Below, piece by piece: positions 28,039-36,336 of a DNA stretch of 64,000 bases. Position 1 is the stretch's first letter, and each line of letters begins with the position of its first letter. Under the pieces are notes generated by a model. The model was not told the DNA's origin, made no database searches, and was given only the letters and a program-made list of their open reading frames with translations. Location: NCBI RefSeq assembly GCF_010725725.1, contig NZ_AP022599.1:1922001-1986000 (forward strand), read 5' to 3'. A program made the translations under genes and the position numbers. The DNA comes from Mycolicibacterium pulveris. GTDB lineage: Bacteria > Actinomycetota > Actinomycetes > Mycobacteriales > Mycobacteriaceae.

Positions 28039-29397
28039 GTGCGCAAGGTCGGCGTGCGCCTCGTGCCGTTCTTGATGGCGCTGTACTTCGTCAACTATCT
28101 GGACCGAACCAACCTCGGCATCGCGAAGGCCAGCATCAGCGAGGACCTGCAGCTGTCGGCGACCATGTTCGGGTTCGCGGCGGGCATCTTCTTCATCGGA
28201 TACGTACTGGTGGAGGTGCCGTCGAACCTCGCGCTGCATCGGATCGGTGCCCGGCGCTGGCTGGCCCGCATCGCGGTGTCGTGGGGAATCATCGTGGTGG
28301 CCATCGGGTTTGCGCCCAACGCCGCGACGCTGCTGGTGCTGCGCTTTCTGCTCGGGGTGGCCGAAGCCGGGTTGTTTCCCGGCGTGATCTTCTACCTGAG
28401 CCGCTGGTTTCCCGCCGCGTACCGGGCCCGCGTCGTCGCGATGTTCATGCTGGCCACCCCGATCGCCGCCGCCGTCGGCACGCCCCTGGCGGCCTGGTTG
28501 ATCCACGTCGGCGACGACATGTTCGGCGCGGGCTGGCAGTTCATGATGATCTGCTGCGGCGTCCCCGCGGTGGTGCTCGGGGTGGTGTGCTGGTTCTACC
28601 TCACCGACCGCCCCACCGACGCGCACTGGCTCACCGGCGAGGAACGCCGCTGGCTGGTCGAGGTGATGGCCGCCGAGGAGAATGAGGTCACCGAGCGCTT
28701 CGGCTTCTCGCTACGACGCGCGCTGGGCAGCCCACCGGTGTGGGCGCTGGCGGTGGTCTATTTCGGCATCGCCTACGGCCTGTACGCGCTGGCGTTCTTC
28801 CTGCCGTCGATCATCTCCGGATTCCAGCAGAGCTTCGGGTTGACGCTGTCGATCCTGCAGGTCGGGATGATCACCGCGATCCCCTATGCGTGCGCGGCGA
28901 TCGGGATGTACGTGTGGTCGCGGCACGCCGATCGCACCGCCGAACACGTGTGGCATGTGGGAATCCCCGTGCTGATCGGGGGACTGACCATCCCGGTCGC
29001 GCTGTACCTGGACGGTCCGGTGCCGGTGATGATCGCGGTCACGGTGGTCGCGGTCGGGGTGTTCGCCGCGATCCCCAGTTTCTGGGCGTTGCCGTCGCGG
29101 TTTCTGACCGGCGTGGCCGCCGCCGGCGCGATCGCGTTGATCAACTCCCTGGGCAACCTCGGCGGCTTCGCCGCGCCGTATGTGACCGGCGCGCTGGTGG
29201 ACCTCACCGGCAGCGAGCGGGCCGGAATGTGGGCGGTCGGCGCGGTGATGGTGCTGTCCGCGACGGTGATGGTCGCATTACGCGCGACGCCCGCCGGTGA
29301 CCGACGGCCGCAAGGTAGCCTCGGTCCCAACCCACCGGTTAGTTTGGGGTCAGAAGACACGAGGGAAGGCAACCATGCCGATCGCAATCACGACTGA
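28039..29397 (+). CDS. MFS transporter, anion:cation symporter type
   Basis: Major facilitator permease with 12 predicted membrane helices, close to the ACS family that imports carboxylates such as phthalate or glucarate. VRLVPFLMALYFVNYLDRTNLGIAKASI is the typical first helix with the NYLDR motif, followed by GYVLVEVPSNLAL and GVAEAGLFPGVIFYLSRWFP. GTG 28039 has no ribosome binding site. An ATT codon at 28009, preceded by GAGGGGG, would add ten residues and a normal N-terminus. The 3' end overlaps fadE6 by 23 bp. The carboxylate is unknown. Confidence 0.85.
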   Translation: MRKVGVRLVPFLMALYFVNYLDRTNLGIAKASISEDLQLSATMFGFAAGIFFIGYVLVEVPSNLALHRIGARRWLARIAVSWGIIVVAIGFAPNAATLLVLRFLLGVAEAGLFPGVIFYLSRWFPAAYRARVVAMFMLATPIAAAVGTPLAAWLIHVGDDMFGAGWQFMMICCGVPAVVLGVVCWFYLTDRPTDAHWLTGEERRWLVEVMAAEENEVTERFGFSLRRALGSPPVWALAVVYFGIAYGLYALAFFLPSIISGFQQSFGLTLSILQVGMITAIPYACAAIGMYVWSRHADRTAEHVWHVGIPVLIGGLTIPVALYLDGPVPVMIAVTVVAVGVFAAIPSFWALPSRFLTGVAAAGAIALINSLGNLGGFAAPYVTGALVDLTGSERAGMWAVGAVMVLSATVMVALRATPAGDRRPQGSLGPNPPVSLGSEDTREGNHADRNHD

Positions 29398-31600
29398 GCA
29401 CAACGACCTCGCCGACTCGGTGCGGTCCCTGGTGGAGCGGGTGGCGCCGTCGGAGGTGCTGCACGAAGCTCTGGAGACGCCCATTCCCAACCCGCCGCCC
29501 TACTGGAAGACGGCGGCCGAGCAGGGCCTGCAGGGCGTGCACCTCGCGGAATCGGTCGGCGGACAAGGGTTCGGCATCCTCGAGCTGGCCATCGTGTTGG
29601 CCGAGTTCGGCTACGGCGCGGTGCCCGGGCCCTTCGTGCCGTCGGCGATCGCCAGCGCGCTCATCTCGGCGCACGACGCCGACGCCAAGCTGCTGAACGA
29701 CCTCGCGTCGGGCAACGCGATCGCGACCTACGCCATCGACTCCGGGCTGACCGCCACCCGCCACGGCGAGGACGATTCGGCGAGCCTGGTCATCCGCGGC
29801 GAGGTCCGCGCGGTGCCCACCGCCGCGCAGGCCTCGGTACTGGTGCTGCCCGTGGCCGGGCTCGAGGAAGGCACCAGCGGCTCCAAGTGGGTGGTGCTCG
29901 ACGCCGACCAGCTCGAGATCGAACCCGTCAAGAGCGTCGATCCGCTGCGCCCGGTGGCGCACGTGCGCGCCAACGCGGTCGAGGTCGGCGACGACCGGGT
30001 GCTGCACAACCTGAACCCGACGCTGGCCCGCGCGCTGATCACGACGCTGCTGTCCGCCGAGTGCATCGGGGTGGCCCGCTGGGCCACCGATACCGCGTCG
30101 GAGTATGCCAAGATCCGCGAGCAGTTCGGCCGCCCGATCGGGCAGTTCCAGGCCGTCAAGCACAAGTGCGCGAACATGATCGCCGAGACCGAGCGGGCCA
30201 CCGCAGCGGTCTGGGACGCGGCCCGCGCGATCGACGAGGCGCGCGAGGGCGGCGAGAACAGCGCGCAGGAAAGCGCTTTCGAGTTCGCCGCGGCCGTCGC
30301 CGCGACGCTGGCCCCGGTGGCCGCCCAGACCTGCGCCCAGGACTGCATCCAGGTACACGGCGGCATCGGCTTCACCTGGGAGCACGACACCAACGTCTAC
30401 TACCGGCGGGCGCTGGTGCTGGTGGCGTCCTTCGGCCGTCTGGCCGACTACCCGCAGCAGGTGGTCGACGTCGCGACCAGCACCGGGATGCGCGAGCTCA
30501 ACATCGACCTCGACCCGGAGACGGAAAAGCTTCGCGACGAGATCCGCGCGGAAGTCGCTGCGCTGAAAGCAATTCCGCGTGAAGAACGCAACACCGCGAT
30601 CGCGGAAGGCGGCTGGGTGCAGCCGCACCTGCCCAAACCGTGGGGGCGCTCGGCCGGGCCGGTCGAGCAGATCATCATCGCCCAGGAGTTCGAGACCGGA
30701 CGGGTCAGACGCCCGGCCATGGGCATCGCGGCCTGGATCATCCCGTCGATCGTGGCGTTCGGCACCGACGAGCAGAAGCAGCGCTTCCTGCCACCGACGT
30801 TCCGCGGCGAAACGATCTGGTGCCAGCTGTTTTCCGAGCCAGGGGCCGGCTCGGACCTGGCCAGTCTGACCACCAAGGCCATCAAGGTCGACGGCGGCTG
30901 GCGGATCACCGGGCAGAAGATCTGGACGACAGGCGCGCAGCACTCGCACTGGGGTGCGCTGCTGGCACGCACGGACACCAGCGCTCCGAAACACAACGGC
31001 ATCACCTACTTCCTGCTCGACATGAAGAGCAAGGGCGTGGAGGTCAAGCCGTTGCGGGAGCTGACCGGTAACGCGATGTTCAACACCGTGTTCCTCGACG
31101 ACGTCTTCGTTCCCGACGACATGGTCCTCGGCGAGGTGAACCGGGGCTGGGAGGTCAGCCGCAACACGCTGACCGCCGAGCGGGTTTCGATCGGCAGCAG
31201 CGAGCCGCCGTTCTTGGCCAACCTCAACGGGTTCGTGGAGTTCATCAGGGACGGCCAGTTCGACCAGATCGAGCAGAACCACGCCGGTCACCTGATCGCC
31301 GAGGGCTACGCGGCCAAGGTGCTCAACATGCGCTCGACGCTGCTCACCCTCGCCGGCGGCGACCCGATGCCCGCCGCGGCCATCTCCAAGCTGTTGTCGA
31401 TGAAGACGGGCCAGGGCTACGCCGAGTTCGCGGTGGCGTCCTTCGGTACCGACGGCGCGATCGCCGAGCCCGGTGAGATCCAGGGCAGGTGGCTGGAGTA
31501 CCTGCTCGGCAGCCGGGCCACCACGATCTACGGCGGCACCACCGAGGTGCAGCTCAACATCATCGCCGAGCGGCTGCTCGGGCTGCCCCGGGATCCGTAA
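29375..31600 (+). CDS. fadE6: Tandem-domain acyl-CoA dehydrogenase FadE6
   Basis: Flavoprotein of 741 residues made of two acyl-CoA dehydrogenase modules. The first (about 1-375) contains AEYGKIREQFGR-like EYAKIREQFGRPIGQFQAVKH and CIQVHGGIGFTWEHD. The second (about 385-741) contains CQLFSEPGAGSDLASLTTKA, TGQKIWTTGAQHSHW and the C-terminal YGGTTEVQLNIIAERLLGLP, with Gly where many dehydrogenases have the catalytic Glu. Such double FadEs oxidise acyl-CoAs. The length, the downstream FadD2 and PolD2 and the upstream hydrolase fit FadE6 (Rv0271c). GAGGGAAGG precedes ATG 29375. Confidence 0.85.
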   Translation: MPIAITTEHNDLADSVRSLVERVAPSEVLHEALETPIPNPPPYWKTAAEQGLQGVHLAESVGGQGFGILELAIVLAEFGYGAVPGPFVPSAIASALISAHDADAKLLNDLASGNAIATYAIDSGLTATRHGEDDSASLVIRGEVRAVPTAAQASVLVLPVAGLEEGTSGSKWVVLDADQLEIEPVKSVDPLRPVAHVRANAVEVGDDRVLHNLNPTLARALITTLLSAECIGVARWATDTASEYAKIREQFGRPIGQFQAVKHKCANMIAETERATAAVWDAARAIDEAREGGENSAQESAFEFAAAVAATLAPVAAQTCAQDCIQVHGGIGFTWEHDTNVYYRRALVLVASFGRLADYPQQVVDVATSTGMRELNIDLDPETEKLRDEIRAEVAALKAIPREERNTAIAEGGWVQPHLPKPWGRSAGPVEQIIIAQEFETGRVRRPAMGIAAWIIPSIVAFGTDEQKQRFLPPTFRGETIWCQLFSEPGAGSDLASLTTKAIKVDGGWRITGQKIWTTGAQHSHWGALLARTDTSAPKHNGITYFLLDMKSKGVEVKPLRELTGNAMFNTVFLDDVFVPDDMVLGEVNRGWEVSRNTLTAERVSIGSSEPPFLANLNGFVEFIRDGQFDQIEQNHAGHLIAEGYAAKVLNMRSTLLTLAGGDPMPAAAISKLLSMKTGQGYAEFAVASFGTDGAIAEPGEIQGRWLEYLLGSRATTIYGGTTEVQLNIIAERLLGLPRDP

Positions 31601-31641
31601 CAGCGCCGAAAATGGCTTGGCTGCGGGGGTAGCCTGACGTC

Positions 31642-31905
31642 ATGAGTGCCCTCAAAGCCCGATTGGCCGCCGCCGCGGCCGCGGTCGGGGTTCTCGTGGC
31701 GCCCTCGATGCTGGTCGATCAGCCCGCGGCGCAGCACGAAGCCGCACCCTGCTACAACGGCATCGTGCCGGGAAACCCGTGGGCGACGTCGTGCAACTTC
31801 GGCCCGCGCCCGCCGAAAGTGCGCGGCGGACTGCCCGATCAGACCGCGGTGATCGCCTGCCGCGGCTGGCCCGGCTGCCTGTCCTGGTACATCAACGGCC
31901 CGTGA
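31642..31905 (+). CDS. Small secreted Cys-containing protein
   Basis: An 87-residue protein of unknown function with a signal peptide (MSALKARLAAAAAAVGVLVAP, cleavage probably near residue 30). The mature part is about 57 residues with four Cys (APCYNG, TSCNFGP, IACRGWPGCLSW), which could form two disulfides, and many Pro, Gly and Trp residues. Small exported proteins of this kind are common in mycobacteria without a known role. Gene spacing suggests its own promoter in the 41 bp after fadE6. Confidence 0.7.
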   Translation: MSALKARLAAAAAAVGVLVAPSMLVDQPAAQHEAAPCYNGIVPGNPWATSCNFGPRPPKVRGGLPDQTAVIACRGWPGCLSWYINGP

Positions 31906-31944
31906 TGATCGTTTAGCAACGGCGGCTACGGAAACTCCTTGAAC

Positions 31945-32262
31945 ATGACCAACGACGTTGAGAAGCGGTTCGACCGCCCAGGTGCGTTTCGAGCTGCCGC
32001 CACCTACGCCGCTGTTGTGGTCGTGATCGCGGCTGCCGCGTTCGCGATCTACGCGTTCATCGACCGGACGTCGGTGGTCGGAGCCTCGACCGTGCCCGCG
32101 ATCCTGCTGGTCGGCGGTATCGGCGCGTTCGTCAGGACCTACAAACTGTGGAAGGAAAAGACCGGCGGCTGGGTGGCGTGGCAGGGCGCCGGCTGGTTCC
32201 TGCTCATCCTGATGCTGGTCTGCCTGTCCGTTCCCGGCGCGGCGTTGATGTCGTCCAATTGA
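31945..32262 (+). CDS. Small integral membrane protein
   Basis: A 105-residue protein with three predicted membrane helices: YAAVVVVIAAAAFAIYAFI, VPAILLVGGIGAFV and GWFLLILMLVCLSVPGAALM. A charged N-terminus (NDVEKRFDRPG) and a cytosolic YKLWKEKTGG loop suggest the N-terminus is inside. No domain is recognised. ATG 31945 is used; a TTG two codons earlier is possible. It is followed by a dyad terminator before convergent fadD2. Confidence 0.65.
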   Translation: MTNDVEKRFDRPGAFRAAATYAAVVVVIAAAAFAIYAFIDRTSVVGASTVPAILLVGGIGAFVRTYKLWKEKTGGWVAWQGAGWFLLILMLVCLSVPGAALMSSN

Positions 32263-32269
32263 GCTGACC

Positions 32270-32329
32270 GCGAGAAGACGCGAAAACCCCTAAAACACCC
32301 CATTTTCGGGGGTGCTCACGTCTGCTCGC
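32270..32329. terminator. 60-bp symmetric dyad between convergent genes
   Basis: The outer arms GCGAGAAGACG (32270-32280) and CGTCTGCTCGC (32319-32329) pair at 10 of 11 positions. The inner ACCCC (32286-32290) and GGGGT (32309-32313) pair about the same centre, 32299.5. An alternative tighter hairpin CACCCC/GGGGTG (32296-32314) is followed, read on the minus strand, by TTTTAGGGGTTTT, so termination of fadD2 is plausible. Confidence 0.55.
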
Positions 32330-32351
32330 CGGGGTCGTCGGCGCCGCCGAC

Positions 32352-34049
32352 TCAGGTCTTATCGTCGGCGCCGCCGACGGGCATCTCCCGGAGCTCGCGT
32401 TTGAGGATCTTGCCGGTCGGGTTGCGGGGCAGCTCATCGAGGAAGACCACCTCACGCGGCACCTTGTACCGCGCCAGGTGATCGCGTACGTAGTGCTTGA
32501 TGTCGTCCTCGCCGATGTCGGCGCCCTCGGCCTTGACCACGAAGGCCCGCAGCCGCTGGCCCCACTCCTTGTCGTCCACGCCGAGCGCGGTGGCCTCCAC
32601 GACATCGGGGTGACCGCTGATGAGGTCCTCGACCTCGGCGGGGAACACGTTCTCGCCGCCGGACACGATCATCTCGTCGTCGCGGCCGCTGACGTAGAGC
32701 AGGCCGTCCTCGTCGAAATAGCCGACGTCGCCGGAGGACATCAGCCCGTCGACGATCTGCTTGTGGCCGCCGCCGGTGTAGCCCTCGAACGGGAAGAAGT
32801 TGCCGACGAAGATCCGGCCGACCTCGCCCTGCGGCAGTTCCTTGCCGTCGTCGTCGAGGATCTTGACCTTGACCCCCTTGACCACGGGCCCGACGGTGGC
32901 CGGGTTCTTCTGCAGATCCTGGGGCCGCGCGATCGTCGCGAACGCGATCTCGGTGGAGCCGTACAGGTTGTAGACGACCGGTCCGAGTGCCTCCATGGCG
33001 CGGGTGGCCAGCTCGGCGCCGAGCTGCGAACCCGACACGAACACGATGCGCAGCGACGACAGGTCCGGTTTGCGCTCCATGCCCTCGAGGGTGTCGAGCA
33101 TGCGCGACAACATGACCGGCACCACCACGATCGCCGTCACCTTGTGCTTCTCGATGTCCTCGAGCACGGTGGCGGGTTTGAAACGGCGCCGCAGTACCAG
33201 CGTGGTGCCCAGCATCATCGCGATGGTGGCGTGCAGGAACCCGAGCGCGTGAAACATCGGCGCGGGGAGCGACGTCACCTCGTTGGCCTTGAACGGCACG
33301 TGCGAGAGCACCCCGCCGATCGGCGCCAGCGTGGGCGGTGTGCTTCGGTTGGCGCCCTTAGGTGTTCCGGTGGTGCCGCTGGTCAAGATGATGACCGACG
33401 AGTGCTTGGTGGCCTTGGGCGCCGGCCGCGAGGTGCTGCGGGCGATGACGTCGGCAAGCGTCTCGTCGGTGCTTCCCGACGGCTCCTGTTTATCGGGGTT
33501 CTTGCCGAGCGCCCGCAGTTTCCCAAGGGGCGGTTCGGCTTTGGCGACCGCAGCGGTGTACTCGTCGTCGTAGATGATCAGCTTGGCGCCCTCGCGCTCG
33601 GAGACCTCCTTGATCTGCGGGCCCGAGAACTCGCTGTTGAGCATGATGACGCGCGCGCCGACGCGGGCGGCGCCGTAGAACGCGATGAGGAACCAGCGGT
33701 GGTTGCGCGCCAGGATGGCGACCCCGTCGCCGCCCTTGACGCCCATCGCCAGCAGTCCGTTGGCCACGGCGTGTGCCGCGTTGTCGAGTTCGCCGAAGGT
33801 GATCTCGCCGTCGTCGTCGATCACCGCCGCCCGGTCCGGGGTGCGGCGCGCGTTGAGCGCCGGGATCATCCCGAACTCCCCCCAGCGCCGGATGTCGGCA
33901 ACCATCGCGGCGATGTTCTGCGGCGGCTCGAGCCTGAACGCTCCGGCACCGAACATCTTGATCAAGTAGTGCAATTCAGCCGAACCGCGTTCGAGAAGCT
34001 GCTGCGCTTTGGCGGCGGCCTGCATCGGGACATCTGTCAGCTTGGGCAT
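32352..34049 (-). CDS. fadD2: Fatty-acyl-CoA ligase FadD2
   Basis: AMP-forming acyl-CoA ligase of 565 residues. ATP-binding motif VIILTSGTTGTPKGANR, adenylation motif VVYNLYGSTEIAF, GLLYVSGRDDEMIVSGGENVFP for the hinge, and the catalytic Lys in LPRNPTGKILKRELRE are all present. It activates a fatty acid as its CoA thioester. It is divergent from polD2 with a 65-bp promoter region, and neighbours fadE6. Length and context match FadD2 (Rv0270) of M. tuberculosis. The chain-length preference cannot be read from sequence. Confidence 0.88.
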   Translation of the reverse strand: MPKLTDVPMQAAAKAQQLLERGSAELHYLIKMFGAGAFRLEPPQNIAAMVADIRRWGEFGMIPALNARRTPDRAAVIDDDGEITFGELDNAAHAVANGLLAMGVKGGDGVAILARNHRWFLIAFYGAARVGARVIMLNSEFSGPQIKEVSEREGAKLIIYDDEYTAAVAKAEPPLGKLRALGKNPDKQEPSGSTDETLADVIARSTSRPAPKATKHSSVIILTSGTTGTPKGANRSTPPTLAPIGGVLSHVPFKANEVTSLPAPMFHALGFLHATIAMMLGTTLVLRRRFKPATVLEDIEKHKVTAIVVVPVMLSRMLDTLEGMERKPDLSSLRIVFVSGSQLGAELATRAMEALGPVVYNLYGSTEIAFATIARPQDLQKNPATVGPVVKGVKVKILDDDGKELPQGEVGRIFVGNFFPFEGYTGGGHKQIVDGLMSSGDVGYFDEDGLLYVSGRDDEMIVSGGENVFPAEVEDLISGHPDVVEATALGVDDKEWGQRLRAFVVKAEGADIGEDDIKHYVRDHLARYKVPREVVFLDELPRNPTGKILKRELREMPVGGADDKT

Positions 34050-34114
34050 ACCGCCACAATATGTGACTTACGTCGCACGGCGGCCGGAATGCTGTGCGGA
34101 ACTACCATGGCGGC

Positions 34115-35350
34115 ATGGCCGGTCCGCTCGCGCTCGAGGTGGACGGCCGGCAGGTCCGTGTCACCCATCCGGACAAGGTGATTTTCCCGGATCTCGGCGT
34201 CACCAAGCTCGACCTGATCCACTACTACCTCGCGGTCGCCGACGGTGCCCTGCGCGGCGTGGCCGGCCGGCCGATGATCCTCAAGCGGTTCGTCAAGGGC
34301 ATCACCGAGGAGGCGGTCTTTCAGAAACGCGCACCCGCGAACCGACCCGATTTCGTCGACGTGGCGGAGCTGAAGTACGCGTCGGGGACCTCGGCGGTAG
34401 AAGCGGTCATCTCCGACGCGGCCGGGCTGGTGTGGGCGGTGAACCTCGGCTGCGTCGACTTCAACCCGCACCCGGTACGTGCCGACGACCTGGCCCACCC
34501 CGACGAGTTGCGCGTCGACCTGGACCCGATGCCCGGGGTGACGTGGCGGCAGATCGTCGACGTGGCGCTGGTCGCCCGCGAGGTGCTCGAGGACCACGGT
34601 CTGACGGCGTGGCCCAAGACCTCGGGGTCGCGCGGCTTCCACATCTACGCGCGCATCCAGCGGAGGTGGCCGTTCAAGTTCGTCCGCCTGGCCGCGCAGG
34701 CCGTCGCGCGTGAGGTCGAACGGCGGGTGCCGGAACTCGCGACCGCCCGCTGGTGGAAGGAGGAACGCGAGGGGGTGTTCGTCGACTTCAACCAGAACGC
34801 CTTCGACCGCACGGTCGCCTCGGCGTACTCGGTACGCGCCACACCGGACGCGCGGGTGTCCACCCCGCTGCGGTGGGACGAGGTACCCGACTGCGACCCG
34901 GCGGCGTTCACCATCGCGACCGTGCCGCAGCGGTTCGAGGCGTCCGGCGACCCGTGGGAGGGAATGGACGATTCGCCCGGTTCACTGGACCCGCTGCTCG
35001 ACCTGGCCGACCGCCTCGGCCCCGCCGAGAAGGCGCCGCGCGGAGCAAAGAAGGGCACGGGCCGGCGGGTGTCCTCGAAACCCCTCATCGAGATCGCGCG
35101 GACCAAAACCAAGGACGAAGCGCTGGCAGCGCTCGAACAGTGGCGCCGACGTTACCCGTCGGTAGCCGAAAAGCTCCAGCCCGCAGATGTTCTCGTCGAC
35201 GGTATGCGCGGGCCCAGTTCGATCTGGTACCGGGTCAGGATCAACCTGCAACATGTACCGGAAAAGCAGCGGCCGTCGCAGGAACCGTTGCTCGCCGACT
35301 ACAGCCCGTGGGAGAACTACTCGGGCCCGCAGTGGCTGCGCCGCGACTGA
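34115..35350 (+). CDS. polD2: LigD-polymerase-domain protein PolD2
   Basis: A stand-alone archaeo-eukaryotic primase-type polymerase like the POL domain of the end-joining ligase LigD (411 residues). VDGRQVRVTHPDKVIFPDLGVTK starts the domain; LRVDLDPMPGVTW carries the metal-binding DxD pair; TSGSRGFHIYARI holds the conserved His; SAYSVRATPDARVSTPLRWDEV is the end of the core. There is no ligase or nuclease domain. The C-terminal 120 residues are an extension. Next to fadD2 as Rv0269c is in M. tuberculosis; the M. smegmatis relative is called PolD2. Probably a DNA repair gap-filling or ribonucleotide-inserting enzyme. Confidence 0.85.
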   Translation: MAGPLALEVDGRQVRVTHPDKVIFPDLGVTKLDLIHYYLAVADGALRGVAGRPMILKRFVKGITEEAVFQKRAPANRPDFVDVAELKYASGTSAVEAVISDAAGLVWAVNLGCVDFNPHPVRADDLAHPDELRVDLDPMPGVTWRQIVDVALVAREVLEDHGLTAWPKTSGSRGFHIYARIQRRWPFKFVRLAAQAVAREVERRVPELATARWWKEEREGVFVDFNQNAFDRTVASAYSVRATPDARVSTPLRWDEVPDCDPAAFTIATVPQRFEASGDPWEGMDDSPGSLDPLLDLADRLGPAEKAPRGAKKGTGRRVSSKPLIEIARTKTKDEALAALEQWRRRYPSVAEKLQPADVLVDGMRGPSSIWYRVRINLQHVPEKQRPSQEPLLADYSPWENYSGPQWLRRD

Positions 35351-35465
35351 CGATTTGCTGCTCCGGCCGAAAACGGCTTCTTACCAAAGTATTAGCCACC
35401 GCTCCCGGTTGCCTTAAATTGGCCGCCTACCTTGGTCTTCAAGTTGAGGACCTCGAGAGGAGGCA

Positions 35466-35879
35466 GTGGTGTACGGAAATCCGTCATTCGACTGCGCTGG
35501 GGCCCAGATTCACGCGGTTTGTCGGCAACTGGCCACAGTGGTCACCATCGACGGTGTCATCGACAACGACAACATTGAGCGGGTGACGGCGTTCGCCAAG
35601 CGCTTCGTGCTCGCCGAGAAGGCCTTCCTGCTCGACCTCAGCGGTGTGACTTCGTTTACGCCGCAGTGTGTTTCACTGCTCTACGCCCTTGACGAAAGCT
35701 GCTACGACGCCGAGGTGGAATGGTCGATGGTGACCAGCGCCGCCGTGGAGAACGCACTGGGCGGTGTCGCCGCCGGCTTCCCCGTCGCGGCCTCTGTCCA
35801 CGACGCCCTTCATCAATTCGCCGCGGGTATCGACGAGCGCCGCCGCCTGCTGCCGTTGCTGACCAAGAAGACCGCCTAG
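35466..35879 (+). CDS. STAS-domain (anti-sigma antagonist-like) protein
   Basis: A 137-residue single-domain protein that resembles STAS/anti-anti-sigma proteins: beta strand ATVVTIDGVIDNDNIERV, then the conserved loop and helix FLLDLSGVTSFTPQCVSLLYALDE, where the Ser or Thr of DLSGVTSF is at the usual phosphorylation region. No anti-sigma factor lies next to it, so the partner is elsewhere. GAGAGGAGG lies just ahead of GTG 35466/35469. It may take part in partner-switching control of a sigma factor. Confidence 0.7.
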   Translation: MVYGNPSFDCAGAQIHAVCRQLATVVTIDGVIDNDNIERVTAFAKRFVLAEKAFLLDLSGVTSFTPQCVSLLYALDESCYDAEVEWSMVTSAAVENALGGVAAGFPVAASVHDALHQFAAGIDERRRLLPLLTKKTA

Positions 35880-35943
35880 CGGGAAAGGCCGATCACCGTG
35901 CTACTCGATATTCGCTGGCTGGGATACCTGGTCGGCTGGCGTC

Positions 35944-36336
35944 ATGCGCCGGCCAAACGGGAGCATGCGCTGGATCGTTGACGGCATGAACGTCATCGGG
36001 TCGCGCCCCGACGGTTGGTGGCGCGACCGCGCTCAGGCGATGACGACCCTCGTCGGTCACCTGGAGCGATGGGCACCCGAAGGCGACCAGGTCACCGTGG
36101 TGTTCGAACGCCCGCCGTCGCCGCCGATCGAGTCGTCCGTCATCACCGTCACCCACGCGCCGCGGGCCGCGGCGAACTCCGCCGACGACGAGATCGTGCG
36201 ATTGCTGCTGGCCGACGAGCACCCGGCCGACGTCGTCGTCGCCACCTCGGATCGCACGCTGGCCGAACGCGCCCGGGCGGCCGGTGCGTCCGCCTATCCG
36301 GCGGAAAGGCTGCGCGACCTCGTCGATCCGCGCTAG
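35944..36336 (+). CDS. NYN/PIN-like ribonuclease (YacP type)
   Basis: Small PIN-fold protein of the NYN/YacP group. RWIVDGMNVIGSRPDGWW gives the first acidic active-site residue, NSADDEIVRLLL the middle acidic residues and VVATSDRTLAERARAAGASAYP the last. The fold is that of metal-dependent RNA endonucleases; in Bacillus the relative Rae1 cleaves ribosome-bound mRNA. The domain starts at the internal ATG 35965, so the true start may be there (123 residues); neither site has a good ribosome binding sequence. Convergent, overlapping the isomerase gene by 4 bp. Confidence 0.75.
   Translation: MRRPNGSMRWIVDGMNVIGSRPDGWWRDRAQAMTTLVGHLERWAPEGDQVTVVFERPPSPPIESSVITVTHAPRAAANSADDEIVRLLLADEHPADVVVATSDRTLAERARAAGASAYPAERLRDLVDPR

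Noticed and set aside
35366..35382. Small GCCG-AAAA-CGGC hairpin followed by TTCTT after polD2
   Set aside because: The stem is only four base pairs, so it is too weak to call a terminator in DNA of this GC content.
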